Source: an uncultured Eubacteriales bacterium (GTDB taxonomy: Bacteria > Bacillota > Clostridia > Oscillospirales > Acutalibacteraceae). Taken from it: 24,669 nt of DNA. The stretch spans positions 1 through 24,669 of the forward strand of contig CAKSDA010000008.1 of NCBI GenBank assembly GCA_934444895.1, written 5' to 3'. A program made the position numbers and the translations under genes. The notes under the pieces were generated by a model, which was given only the letters and a program-made list of their open reading frames with translations, ran no database searches and was not told the DNA's origin. Below, one piece after another: positions 6,301-13,878 of this stretch (positions are counted from its first letter, which is position 1; the number at the start of each line of letters is the position of its first letter).

Positions 6301-8820
6301 TTCGTTGTTTTTCGTTGCCGTCACGGTCAGCTTATAGTCACCCGCGTCTAGAGGACCGGTGGGGCCGGTTAAGCTCGTAAGGGTGTTGTATGTTCCGTCT
6401 GCAAGCTTTTCCTGCCAGGTGTAGGTATAGGTTGCCCCTTCGACAGTGTTACCGCCGGCTTTCACAGTTACATCATCAAACACAACAGCTTCGCCGTCGT
6501 AGGTCTTTTTACCGTATGCCAGCTCTGCACCGCCTGCCTTGACAAGCAGCTTGCCTGAAATAGTGGCATCACGGCCGAGTTTTAAACCGCCGTTTCCGTC
6601 TTCTTTTAAACAATAATCTGTGTTGTCACAGAAAAAGCCTGTGGGAGAGGTTGTTCCGGTGATAACGGTGCTTCCGGATTTTCCTGTTATACCGACGCTT
6701 GCGCTCTTGTCCATAGTATCCGTGACCGCAATGGCCTTGTTGTCGGTCAGATAGACATTCTCGCTTTTGCCGCCGGTGATCGTGCCGTTTGTAATCTTGC
6801 CGCCTAACTTGTTTCCGGTTATGTTCGGTGCTCCTGACATATTGATCGTGCCGCTTGTATACACTCCGGCACCGGAATTGGCAGCGGTGTTGCCGGTAAT
6901 GCTGCCGCCGGATATGTTATAAATACCAATGTTGTGCACGCCGCCGCCGAAGTCAGCACTATTGCCGGAGATGCTTCCGCCGGACATATTGAGCACACCC
7001 TCGTTTTCGCAGTTATATATACCGCCGCCGTAGGTACCGCCTTTGTTTCCGGAGATGCTGCCTCCATACATATTGATAATGCTATAATAGTTATATACAC
7101 CGCCTCCAATTTTGGTAGCAGTGTTGTCAGCAATCTTGCCGCCATACATATTGAATTTAACGAGTGAGCCCCAATTGTACACGCCGCCGCCGTATTCGGC
7201 GTTGTTATTGGTAATGCTGCCGCCATACATGTTAAATGTGCTTTGATAGTTATACACGCCGGCACCTTTTTCGCCGGTGTTGCCGGAGATCGTGCCGTTC
7301 CAAAGCGTCAGCGTACCGCTGTTCCAGATACCCATACCGCTTTCACCGCTTTTATGGGTGATTTTGCCGGCCGTTGTCTGACAGTCGGTGATGCTAAGGC
7401 TTTTTTCGTTTCTAATCGCGATGCACCATGCATCGCCTTTTCCGGTGATGGTCTTGCCGTTGAGACAAAGGTTCACTCCGCTATAAGTACATGACCAGGT
7501 GCCGTCAAGTGTCACATTCTGTTTGAGATAATAGTTTCCCGCCTTAGTGATCTCACGCAATGAGTTTATACCTTTCCATGTGAGAGTATCACCGTGTTTG
7601 GCATCTGCACAATCAATGTCGCCGCAGATGTGGTGGCTGCTGTGCACAGAAGAAAGCATCAGACCGTTTTTGCCGTTGTCTACCAGTGCATAAGTAGTAT
7701 TGTCGCTGAAAAAACCTTTAGTGTTCGTCGTGCCGGTCACGACGGTCTGATCCTCCATGCCGCTAATGCCGACGCTTGCACCGCTTCCAAGTCCGGTGGA
7801 CTCAATAGGGCGGTTATTGCTATAATAGTCATATGAGATATAGACATTGTTGTTTTCCCCGCCGGTAAGCGTGCCGTTCTCATCAAATGTGCCGCCATTT
7901 TTGTTGCCGGTGATTTTTACATTGCCGGAGAGATTGAACGTGCTCTCATTGTACACGCCGCCGCCATAGTAGTAGTTGCCGCAGGTGTTGTCCGTAATGC
8001 TGCCGCCGGACATGGTGAACGTGCCGCTGCTGTTTAACACACCGCCACCGTCTCCGCTGGCAGTATTGCCGGTGATAGAGCCACCGTTCATCGTGAATGT
8101 GTTGTCGTATGAGGTGTTGTAGTTGTACACACCGCCGCCGTAGGCGCACTTGTTGCCGGAAATTGTACCGGCGTTCATTGTAAATGTGCCTTTGTTATAC
8201 ACGCCTCCGCCGTTACGCCAACGCCCATCTGTTCCTTGCGCCGTGTTTCCCGTAATGCTGCCGCCGTTCATTGTGAATGTGCCGCTGTTAATTACACCGC
8301 CGCCGGGTTCGCCGTTGTTTTTTATGCTAAGGCCGTTTCCGGTGATGTTGCCGTTCCATAGAATAAGAGTGCCAAGATTTTCGATACCGCAGCCGCCCTT
8401 GCCGTCTTCGGCGTGGGTGATTTTGCCGACAGCATTGCCACTGTGACAATCGGTGATGCTAAGGCTTTTGCCGCTCGCGACCTTGATGACAGCGTAATTA
8501 TAAGTGTCACTTTTGTTCCTGTTGGTTAATGTTTTTCCGTTGAGGCAGAGATTGACATTGTAATTGCATGTCCATGCTAAGGTGTTTAGCTGTACATTGC
8601 TTGTCAGATAGTAGTTGCCGTCCTCGGTGATGTCGCTCATCAGGGTTATAGCCTTCCATGTGGCATTGGGGTTATGCCCCTCGCCCCTGCAATTCGTCTT
8701 GCCGCAGACGCAGTGGTTGCTGTGTTTGCCGGATGCTGCAACTTCGGCAAATGTGCTTGTAGGCACAATTCCCAGCACCAGCACAAGACACAGCAGAATG
8801 CTTAACACTCGTTTTTTCAT
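3343..8820 (-). CDS. Giant sortase-anchored surface protein: beta-helix units, YDG repeats, Ig-like and Cys/His-rich repeats
   Basis: An 1825-residue secreted protein. Residues 1-25 are a signal peptide. About 30-390 and 394-752 are two related units. Each starts with an HCxCG/C...C segment and a LNGKT motif, then many short GGSITGN / GGGVYNxGTFTMN repeats typical of a right-handed parallel beta-helix. About 755-1110 holds an MBG-like domain and YDG-type domains (KVYDGTTDATV near 868, KEYDGTADATV near 952, KAYDGTDKAV near 1043). About 1110-1375 holds Ig-like domains. About 1373-1676 is a Cys/His-rich block of repeated CxxC pairs and GHxCANHL units. Another Ig-like domain follows (about 1682-1770). 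The tail has SPKTG (1791-1795), a hydrophobic helix (about 1801-1817) and KKKR, a cell-wall sorting signal. A GGAGG site precedes the ATG. It is probably an adhesin or glycan-interacting protein; the ligand is unknown. Its DNA looks richer in GC than its neighbours. Confidence 0.9.
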   Translation of the reverse strand: MKKRVLSILLCLVLVLGIVPTSTFAEVAASGKHSNHCVCGKTNCRGEGHNPNATWKAITLMSDITEDGNYYLTSNVQLNTLAWTCNYNVNLCLNGKTLTNRNKSDTYNYAVIKVASGKSLSITDCHSGNAVGKITHAEDGKGGCGIENLGTLILWNGNITGNGLSIKNNGEPGGGVINSGTFTMNGGSITGNTAQGTDGRWRNGGGVYNKGTFTMNAGTISGNKCAYGGGVYNYNTSYDNTFTMNGGSITGNTASGDGGGVLNSSGTFTMSGGSITDNTCGNYYYGGGVYNESTFNLSGNVKITGNKNGGTFDENGTLTGGENNNVYISYDYYSNNRPIESTGLGSGASVGISGMEDQTVVTGTTNTKGFFSDNTTYALVDNGKNGLMLSSVHSSHHICGDIDCADAKHGDTLTWKGINSLREITKAGNYYLKQNVTLDGTWSCTYSGVNLCLNGKTITGKGDAWCIAIRNEKSLSITDCQTTAGKITHKSGESGMGIWNSGTLTLWNGTISGNTGEKGAGVYNYQSTFNMYGGSITNNNAEYGGGVYNWGSLVKFNMYGGKIADNTATKIGGGVYNYYSIINMYGGSISGNKGGTYGGGIYNCENEGVLNMSGGSISGNSADFGGGVHNIGIYNISGGSITGNTAANSGAGVYTSGTINMSGAPNITGNKLGGKITNGTITGGKSENVYLTDNKAIAVTDTMDKSASVGITGKSGSTVITGTTSPTGFFCDNTDYCLKEDGNGGLKLGRDATISGKLLVKAGGAELAYGKKTYDGEAVVFDDVTVKAGGNTVEGATYTYTWQEKLADGTYNTLTSLTGPTGPLDAGDYKLTVTATKNNEEFASATWTFTIEKAKLTVTFDVEDKVYDGTTDATVKIKDVIGISGNPEFALSMWNEKFADANVGKDIIVTANLKITGDASKNYTVPSTLEGKASITPKPLTVNVTAQNKEYDGTADATVKAMLDTSSVVKNDEVTLITDGVTAAFNTKDFGTNKPVTITGKYTLKGAAAGNYTLTLSANLTANINRKKLTIENLMVADKAYDGTDKAVISGTPTLRGVVKNEDVVLISGTPSFTDVATGDNILISFTAFSLSGTDMDNYTLVQPSGIMANIKPYISGGSEYKVNSNDWLNTDFTVTAQNGWLLSYTNTAQGEWVDVLTASQETGNGALHFYVKNKESGIISEEITENYKIDKTMPTGKISIDELNAWQKFLNVISFNLFYKNEQTVTVTADDNGSGVKTIEYFMTADDLSIDQLANKTFTKYKKPFGIKPDAKLIIYAKLTDTAGNVDYLRSDGIVLDATAPVIGGADNDKTYCSSVTLTITDEHLDTVTLNNNPATLTNGKLTLEPAAGKQTVVATDKAGNSTTIAVTVNNGHTWGDWTSNSDNTHTRVCKFDRTHTDKAECHGGTATCQVKAICDDCHQSYGSYGEHDWNTTAWNYKDADGHAHTCRTAGCTKHNTVAAHTKDRDAATEDKPIKCTECGYIIAPALGHVCANHLTPVEAKAATCTVAGNKAYYKCSCGKLFEDATANIEITDHDSVVINALDHDWKAATCTEPKTCKRNGCNTTEGTALGHNYSADWSHDESGHWHACKNEGCTDKADFAKHTPSAAATETVAQTCTECGYVITPALGHICANHLNKVDSKAATTTSEGNIEYWYCDGCGKYYSDKGGTKEIKKSNTVIAKLAPSIIAGDKATVTKGKESDLSFTSNAAFEDFIRVEVDGKTVDESNYTVKSGSTIVTLNANYIATLSAGEHTLGIVSQSGTATAKFTINKKAANAATTTDKTAAGNSSPKTGDSSMMSLWIALLFVSGAGTAVYSKKKRTVK

Positions 8821-9048
8821 TTTTTCCTCCGTTCCGCTGTCTTATGGCAGCTTAAAATAAAATTTATAATTAAATTTATAATAATACTAATACATATAAA
8901 ATGATATTAATTTATCTGCAAAATGAAAAGCAAAATAATATAAAAATCATCCGTTTTATATTTCGTTCAGTCTTGCTTTCTATAATCCTTTCTCAATGGT
9001 TTAGGGTCTCTTCCAAATAATATATCATTATATATCAAAAAGGAAAAG

Positions 9049-9081
9049 AAAAGGTACATTTTGCGTGAAATGTACCTTTTT
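9049..9081. terminator. Terminator-like hairpin
   Basis: A 13-bp stem (9049-9061 with 9068-9080) with a 6-nt loop begins with four A and ends in five T, so it could work in both directions. It has few GC pairs, so efficiency is uncertain. Confidence 0.55.
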
Positions 9082-9090
9082 CGGAGCGAA

Positions 9091-9180
9091 ATGCGTAAGA
9101 AAGTCAACACCATAATGTGCGGGCTTCTTGCTCTCTTAAAAAAGGCATTTGAAGGGAATGAAGAAACACCGCTGACATAA
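9091..9180 (+). CDS. Possible small peptide gene (29 codons)
   Basis: A short frame begins MRKKVNTIMCGLLALLKKAF and ends with a polar tail, EGNEETPLT. GGAG lies 4 nt before the ATG. An alternative ATG at 9070 would add seven residues but lies inside the upstream hairpin. The peptide is basic at the N-terminus, hydrophobic in the middle and acidic at the end, which resembles amphipathic small peptides. I do not recognise a family. It may be chance: the opposite strand is also open here. Confidence 0.25.
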   Translation: MRKKVNTIMCGLLALLKKAFEGNEETPLT

Positions 9181-9197
9181 CATTCGCCTAACAAAAA

Positions 9198-9218
9198 GAG
9201 CAGGTATGATACCTGCTC
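9198..9218 (-). terminator. Intrinsic terminator of the SDR gene
   Basis: GAGCAGGTAT and ATACCTGCTC (9198-9207 and 9209-9218) form a 10-bp inverted repeat with a one-base centre; in RNA the loop would open to a few bases. On the minus strand it is followed by TTTTTGTT, 32 nt after the stop of the dehydrogenase gene. Confidence 0.85.
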
Positions 9219-9250
9219 AAAGAAAAGAACATAATATTTATATTAAAACT

Positions 9251-10042
9251 TTACTTTGCATAAATAGCACCAACTATGCGGTTGGTAAGCCGCAGCGGCA
9301 AAATCTTTTTTAGAAGCCCCACTGCTTTATATTGTGTGCCTATAATTAAAACCGGTTTTCCTGATCGTTTTGAAGCAATTTTGGCAATGTATTTTCCGGC
9401 AGTTTCAGGCACCATACCGGTTTGTTCATCCTTCTCCATTTTTTCTACCGAGCGCGAAATTTTTCCGTTATAAATATCGTCTCCTTGGGTGTTTTTATGC
9501 CTTGCCGCAGTAAAACCTGTGCGAATATCGCCCGGCTCAATGCAAACTGCAGTTATATTAAATTCACGCACTTCATTAATAAGCGCCAATGTGTAAGAAC
9601 ATAGCGCCGCTTTGGCGGCAGAATAAAAGCTTTGAAAAGGAATGGCGATATCGCCGGCAACCGAACCAATATTTACAATGCGACCAAAGCCCTGTTTTCG
9701 CATAATCGGCAGCACGGCCCTGCACATTCTGACCGCACCGAAAAAATTAACATTAAACTGCCGTTGGGCGTCTTCGGTCTTTGTAAATTCAATAGCTCCT
9801 GAAATGCCAAAACCCGCGTTGTTAATTAACACATCAATGCGTCTGCTTTCTGCCATAACTGTATTAATGGCTTTAAAAATTTCTTGTTCATCGGTTACAT
9901 CGGCACATAGACTTACCACATTATCAATGTCGCCGCCGCGGCGGGAAATACCATATACTTTGTATCCGCATTTTAACATATTTTCGGCGGTAGCCCTACC
10001 TATTCCGGAGCTTGCACCGGTTATTATACATACCTTCATCAT
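9251..10042 (-). CDS. Short-chain dehydrogenase/reductase (classical SDR)
   Basis: A 263-residue cytoplasmic oxidoreductase of the classical SDR family with a Rossmann fold. The cofactor glycine motif TGASSGIG is at residues 8-15 and the structural NNAG is at 74-77. The catalytic triad is Ser127, Tyr140 and Lys144 (YSAAK), and PG sits at 170-171. An Arg pair after the second strand (SRR, 33-35) suggests NADPH rather than NADH, which is inference. Substrate is unknown; the C-terminus (KYIAKIASKRSGKP, then a basic hydrophobic tail) resembles SDRs annotated for lipid or sterol-like substrates, but I would not name one. The start is ATG 10042 or the next codon, after a GGTGA site. The gene appears to be a single transcription unit. 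Confidence 0.93.
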   Translation of the reverse strand: MMKVCIITGASSGIGRATAENMLKCGYKVYGISRRGGDIDNVVSLCADVTDEQEIFKAINTVMAESRRIDVLINNAGFGISGAIEFTKTEDAQRQFNVNFFGAVRMCRAVLPIMRKQGFGRIVNIGSVAGDIAIPFQSFYSAAKAALCSYTLALINEVREFNITAVCIEPGDIRTGFTAARHKNTQGDDIYNGKISRSVEKMEKDEQTGMVPETAGKYIAKIASKRSGKPVLIIGTQYKAVGLLKKILPLRLTNRIVGAIYAK

Positions 10043-10257
10043 TTAAAATCACCATTCTGTATAATATCATAACCTTTTTAAAAAAGCAATGTCGCCAAAA
10101 GATATATGTGGTTTAATATGCGGCTCAAAAGAGTACAAAGCACCGAAAGCGGCTGCTAGACTATTCCATGGAAAAAGCAATGGAAATGGTTACAGAGGGG
10201 CACTTGTCATTACCGGCAATATTCTGTTTTGCGGAGAGTCCGTGCTGCTCGACCGCA

Positions 10258-10410
10258 TCAGCGAAGATACACCCGACTGCGCCGAAAATTCGCTGAACCG
10301 TTTAATGTTCTGTTTAGTCTCATAACATTGATAACCATCCAATTATTACGGTAAAGAAAATCATAATGCATTCTGCCCCAAGCGCCGATGTTTTTAAGTT
10401 CTGTTTTCAT
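10258..10410 (-). pseudogene. Small 50-codon ORF, possibly a truncated TnpV-like gene
   Basis: The frame starts MKTELKNIGAWGRMHYDFLY. The upstream GGAGGTT (10418-10424) is seven bases from the ATG, an ideal ribosome binding site and much better than chance. The segment IGAWGRMHYDFLYRNN faintly resembles the IGxYGRMxxxYLKEH part of TnpV, a small protein of clostridial transposons. The frame then drifts into a basic, low-quality tail (FRRSRVYLR) and stops. I infer the 5' end of a gene that was truncated or frameshifted. The family link is weak; it could equally be a short unknown protein. Confidence 0.35.
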
Positions 10411-10477
10411 AAACATCAACCTCCGAAATTTAATTTTTGCGTTTTGAATTAAAGTTCGGATAGTCTATGAAAATGAC

Positions 10478-10517
10478 AAATCCGAACCCTTCACCGATTG
10501 GTTTAGGGTTCGGATTT
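10478..10517 (-). terminator. Hairpin downstream of tRNA-Leu
   Basis: A perfect 13-bp inverted repeat (10478-10490 with 10505-10517) around a 14-nt loop lies 8 nt beyond the CCA end of the tRNA. On the minus strand it ends in ATTTGTCATTTTC. The T-run is broken, but position fits a terminator of the tRNA gene. Confidence 0.7.
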
Positions 10518-10525
10518 GTACTGTT

Positions 10526-10609
10526 TGGTGCGGGTGACAGGACTTGAACCTGCACATCGGAGATACTAGATCCTAAGTCTAGCGCGTCTGCCAATTCCGC
10601 CACACCCGC
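10526..10609 (-). tRNA. tRNA-Leu (anticodon UAG)
   Basis: Read on the minus strand, the acceptor stem GCGGGTG (10609-10603) pairs with CACCCGC (10536-10530), with discriminator A and an encoded CCA (10526-10528). The D-arm has GGCAGACGCG. The anticodon loop CTTAGGA gives anticodon TAG, decoding CUA/CUN Leu. The T-arm has GGTTCAAGTCC. A variable arm longer than in class I tRNAs is present, as expected for tRNA-Leu. It is 84 nt long including CCA. It has its own promoter and no adjacent tRNA genes. Confidence 0.96.
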
Positions 10610-10629
10610 AAATTTTAACTTTAGTATAT

Positions 10630-10658
10630 ATTCTACTTTAACGAATTCTTTTTGTCAA
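10630..10658 (-). promoter_or_regulatory. Sigma-70-type promoter of tRNA-Leu
   Basis: On the minus strand TTGACA (10658-10653) and TAGAAT (10635-10630) are separated by exactly 17 bases and lie 21 nt upstream of the tRNA 5' end. Confidence 0.85.
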
Positions 10659-10671
10659 GAATTTTTATTTC

Positions 10672-10708
10672 AAAATGGCGCCGGTTTTTCTATACACGGC
10701 GCCATTTT
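10672..10708. terminator. Strong hairpin between beta-galactosidase and tRNA genes
   Basis: AAAATGGCGCCG (10672-10683) pairs with CGGCGCCATTTT (10697-10708), 12 bp with a 13-nt loop, A-rich before and T-rich after. It can act in both directions. Its main job is probably to end the minus-strand beta-galactosidase transcript, whose stop lies 120 nt upstream. Confidence 0.8.
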
Positions 10709-10828
10709 AAAACGATTTTTGAAAGTTACCAAATTTTGAGTTTTTTGAAGTGCAGTCTGAATTATCCTTTCTTGACCCATGTTATCGGGTCAGATTAAAC
10801 ATACTTATATCTTCAATAATTCATATTT

Positions 10829-13663
10829 TTATTTTTTGGAAGTGACCGGTGTAAAGGTAAATCTAAATACGAAATTCTTTTCACTCAATTTGTATTTATC
10901 TAAAAGGGCCGGGCCGCATGAACCGGAACCTATTCCGGAACATTTATAATCTATCCGCAGATGAATTTTTCCGTCCTTTTCAAGTTCATCGGTGTGATTG
11001 GCCTTGTATATGGCCTGCGTACTGTAGTTCGAAACGCAAAATTCAAATCCATCGTCAGATTCAAACAAAAGATCTCCTATTTCAAGCATGCCGGTTTTAT
11101 AATGATTTCCGTGTTCCTGCGGTCTGGTATAGGGAACATATTCGTTTTCGGCAGTGCTTTTATACATAGAAACCAAAGATCCGTTGTGCATATCGCAATA
11201 GCTTTCATAAGGCCCAAAACCATAGTATTTAAAAATGTTCGAATATTCCGGCAGCGTCCACTCAAATCCGAACCTTTGAATCCAGTGCAGATTTTCTCTT
11301 AAATTTGATGATAATTCAAACTCGGTCTTTCCGTTTTCATATATTTTGATTTCCAGAGTGTAGCGTACAAAAGGAGCCCTTGACACTCCTGCTACCGATC
11401 CGCTTACAACTATTTTACCATCGGTTATTTTGCAGTCGTATATTTTCGAAAATGTGCAATCGAGACATTCTCCCTTGCCGGTGTTTGTCCAATATTCATA
11501 TATATATCTTTCATTGTCAATGGGAGCTCGGAATGCTGAAATAATCGGTTTTGAATCAATTTGCTCAACACCGTTTACAATAATGCTTTCAAATGATCCC
11601 GTGAGTTTTGAGAATGTATATTTAAATCCGTCGGCAGAGGCATAAATACTTGTTTCATCCTCTGTCAAATTGCAAAGAGCCAAACAAGTTTTTTCTCTTT
11701 GCTCAAAGGGCAGCGGATGTTGCGATCTTGCAACCTCTTTTTCGCCTTTATAAAGAAAAATATTTAAATAAGCGCCGTATCGGCAGTTAAAACGGTCCGT
11801 CTTAATGGGCAATTCAATTTCGCAGTGCGGATTTAAATCTATTGTGAGCTCTTCTCTTTTAAAAACTTCACCGTCAAGTTCAATGGAATATACAAGGCGG
11901 TATTCCGAAAGATTTGTAAAGTCTAGCCGATTTCGTACAGTCAGGATTCCGTTTTTAAAATCTGTTGCAATGGGTTGGTATGCTGCCTTCATTTCAAGGC
12001 TTCCTGATTTAAGAGAACGGTCGGCAAAGACAATACCATCGCAGCAGAAATTTCCGAAGTTTACAAGTTCCCCTTCAAAATCTCCTCCGTATTTTTCCAC
12101 GCCGTTTTGCGTAACAACATGGTCGGCCCATTCCCACACACAGCCGCCTATTATTTTATCATATCGGTCAAACAACCTGTTATATTCAACAATGTCCCCC
12201 GGGCTGTTGCCCATAGCGTGACAGTATTCACAAAGAAATACGGGCATATCAATGCTGTCGCATTTTGCGGCCGCTTCGGTCTCTTCAATAGAAATATACA
12301 TTCTTGAATATACATCGGCAACATGAATTTCGCCGTAACTTGACGAACCCTCATAATGCACCGGCCTTGTATTGTCGCGGGATTTTGTCCAGTTAATCAT
12401 CTTTATATGATTCGGACCGTGGGCACTTTCGTTTCCTATTGACCATATTATAACCGAGGTAAAATTCTTAAATGTTTCAACCATGCGTTTCATGCGGTCA
12501 ACATGCTCTTTTTCCCATAGCGGCATCGTGCAGGGCCACTCATTTGAATCAGGGTCGTATCCGGCGTCTGAATTTGCATATCTGCCCATAAATCCGTGGG
12601 TTTCCATATCGGTTTCGCATATTACATAAAATCCGAGCTCGTCGCACATTTCGGCAAATTTAGGATTGGGAGGATAATGAGAGGTTCTTATGCAGTTAAC
12701 ATTTAAGTCTTTCATTAAAAGAAGATCGCGCTTCAGTTCTTCATCTGTCTGGCACCAACCGTTATATTTATCGGTTTCGTGATGATTAACCCCATGGAGT
12801 TTTACCGGTGTTTTGTTTATAAGAAGCTCATACTTGTCGGAAATTTCAATTTTCCTAAGACCGGTTTTGAATTCCAGAATTTCTCCGTTTCTTTTTAACC
12901 TTACGGTGTATAAAAAGGGTTTTTCGGCATTCCACATAATCGGGTTTTCAGGCGCAAATTTAAAATTATTATCAAAACTGCATTTTGTAAGAGCTTTTTC
13001 GCCCTCAAGAATTTCTATGTCGGCGCTGCCGTTCAAACGCACGCTGATTTCACGGTCATCTGAAATAATTTCCACATCTTCAATGTGCCCCAAAGGCCTT
13101 TGCAGGATGTATACATCGCGAAAAATACCGTTGTATCTGAAATGATCCTGATCCTCAAGATAACTGCCAACGCACCATTTTAAAACCTTTACCGTTATTT
13201 CATTTTTGCCCTCAAAAACAAAATCGGTTATGTCAAATTCCGCCCTTAAATGACTGCCCTGGGTGAAACCTACAAATTCATTATTTATGTAAAGATATGC
13301 ACAGGAAGAAACGCCCTCGAAGACAAAATAGAGCCTGCCCCACTTTTTTTCTATATTAATTTCGCGGTGATATACGCCGCAGGGATTTTTATCCGGCACA
13401 AAGGGAACATCAATCGGAAACGGATACCGTACATTTGTATAGTTTGGGTTTTCAAATCCCTTAAGTTGCCAGCATGAAGGAACTTTAATTTTATCTTTGT
13501 ATTTTTGCTCTGTTTCAGGCAAATTGTAATTATCCTCAACAAACAAAAAGTCCCATACTCCGTTTAGGTTATAAAATTCACAATTTCCTTTCGGAATACA
13601 ATATGAGTGCGGAGCGAGTCGGTTTTTTTCAGTCTTAAGGATATTTTCGTATTCACGTATCAT
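10829..13663 (-). CDS. lacZ: Glycoside hydrolase family 2 beta-galactosidase
   Basis: A 944-residue LacZ-type enzyme, a little shorter than E. coli LacZ (1023). Domain order is as expected: N-terminal sugar-binding jelly roll (about 40-180), Ig-like domain (about 190-285), TIM barrel (about 290-580), then a linker domain and a beta-galactosidase small-chain domain (about 680-940) with ISAFRAPIDN, GFGPYESY and PQEHGNH motifs. The acid/base is Glu412 in IGNESAHG and the nucleophile Glu479 in CEYCHAMGN. Upstream in the barrel is RTSHYPPN. It has no signal peptide, so it acts in the cytoplasm on imported beta-galactosides. GGTGG precedes the ATG. It is divergent from an amino-acid permease, and no sugar transporter is adjacent. 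Exact substrate (lactose or other galactosides) is inferred. Confidence 0.95.
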   Translation of the reverse strand: MIREYENILKTEKNRLAPHSYCIPKGNCEFYNLNGVWDFLFVEDNYNLPETEQKYKDKIKVPSCWQLKGFENPNYTNVRYPFPIDVPFVPDKNPCGVYHREINIEKKWGRLYFVFEGVSSCAYLYINNEFVGFTQGSHLRAEFDITDFVFEGKNEITVKVLKWCVGSYLEDQDHFRYNGIFRDVYILQRPLGHIEDVEIISDDREISVRLNGSADIEILEGEKALTKCSFDNNFKFAPENPIMWNAEKPFLYTVRLKRNGEILEFKTGLRKIEISDKYELLINKTPVKLHGVNHHETDKYNGWCQTDEELKRDLLLMKDLNVNCIRTSHYPPNPKFAEMCDELGFYVICETDMETHGFMGRYANSDAGYDPDSNEWPCTMPLWEKEHVDRMKRMVETFKNFTSVIIWSIGNESAHGPNHIKMINWTKSRDNTRPVHYEGSSSYGEIHVADVYSRMYISIEETEAAAKCDSIDMPVFLCEYCHAMGNSPGDIVEYNRLFDRYDKIIGGCVWEWADHVVTQNGVEKYGGDFEGELVNFGNFCCDGIVFADRSLKSGSLEMKAAYQPIATDFKNGILTVRNRLDFTNLSEYRLVYSIELDGEVFKREELTIDLNPHCEIELPIKTDRFNCRYGAYLNIFLYKGEKEVARSQHPLPFEQREKTCLALCNLTEDETSIYASADGFKYTFSKLTGSFESIIVNGVEQIDSKPIISAFRAPIDNERYIYEYWTNTGKGECLDCTFSKIYDCKITDGKIVVSGSVAGVSRAPFVRYTLEIKIYENGKTEFELSSNLRENLHWIQRFGFEWTLPEYSNIFKYYGFGPYESYCDMHNGSLVSMYKSTAENEYVPYTRPQEHGNHYKTGMLEIGDLLFESDDGFEFCVSNYSTQAIYKANHTDELEKDGKIHLRIDYKCSGIGSGSCGPALLDKYKLSEKNFVFRFTFTPVTSKK

Positions 13664-13752
13664 ATAAATACCACCTTATAATTTATCTTTGATTGCCCGG
13701 GCCTACTATTGCCGGTTTAAAATGCATTAAAAACTAAATCAGTATTTACAAT

Positions 13753-13781
13753 ATACTACTATAAACATAAGTTTTTTTCAA
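13753..13781 (-). promoter_or_regulatory. Promoter of the beta-galactosidase gene
   Basis: On the minus strand TTGAAA (13781-13776) and TAGTAT (13758-13753) are 17 bases apart, about 90 nt before the start codon. TATATT three bases further is an alternative -10. Confidence 0.55.
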
Positions 13782-13849
13782 TGGAAAAAAGCTACTTACT
13801 TCATATTTGCATGATTTTAATAATTTATATACAAATTATGAATTTTTTG

Positions 13850-13878
13850 TTGACAAATGTTGTAAACAAGGGTAAACT
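13850..13878 (+). promoter_or_regulatory. Promoter of the APC permease gene
   Basis: A perfect TTGACA (13850-13855) and TAAACT (13873-13878) are 17 bases apart. This gives a leader of about 140 nt before the ATG at 14026. Confidence 0.75.

Larger units (their letters stand above)
8821..9250. other. Intergenic region with two hairpins and one small uncertain ORF
   Basis: The first about 190 bases are very AT-rich and should hold the minus-strand promoter of the surface-protein gene, but I cannot pick one pair of boxes with confidence. Two terminator-like hairpins (9049-9080 and 9198-9218) bracket a short plus-strand ORF (9091-9180). Nothing else recognisable is present. Confidence 0.6.
10043..10525. 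other. Intergenic region between SDR and tRNA genes
   Basis: It contains a small minus-strand ORF with a good ribosome binding site (10258-10410), a terminator hairpin (10478-10517), and about 200 bases (10060-10257) that look like scrambled or decayed coding sequence. In that part a minus-strand frame reads KCPSVTISIAFSME before a stop, but has no start. I cannot assign it to a family. Confidence 0.5.

Noticed and set aside
8967..9194. A 75-codon minus-strand frame beside the surface-protein gene
   Set aside because: It covers two hairpins, has no good ribosome binding site and no recognisable content.
10089..10325. A 78-codon plus-strand frame near the SDR gene
   Set aside because: No ribosome binding site and no recognisable motifs. 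The opposite strand has a much better start at 10410.
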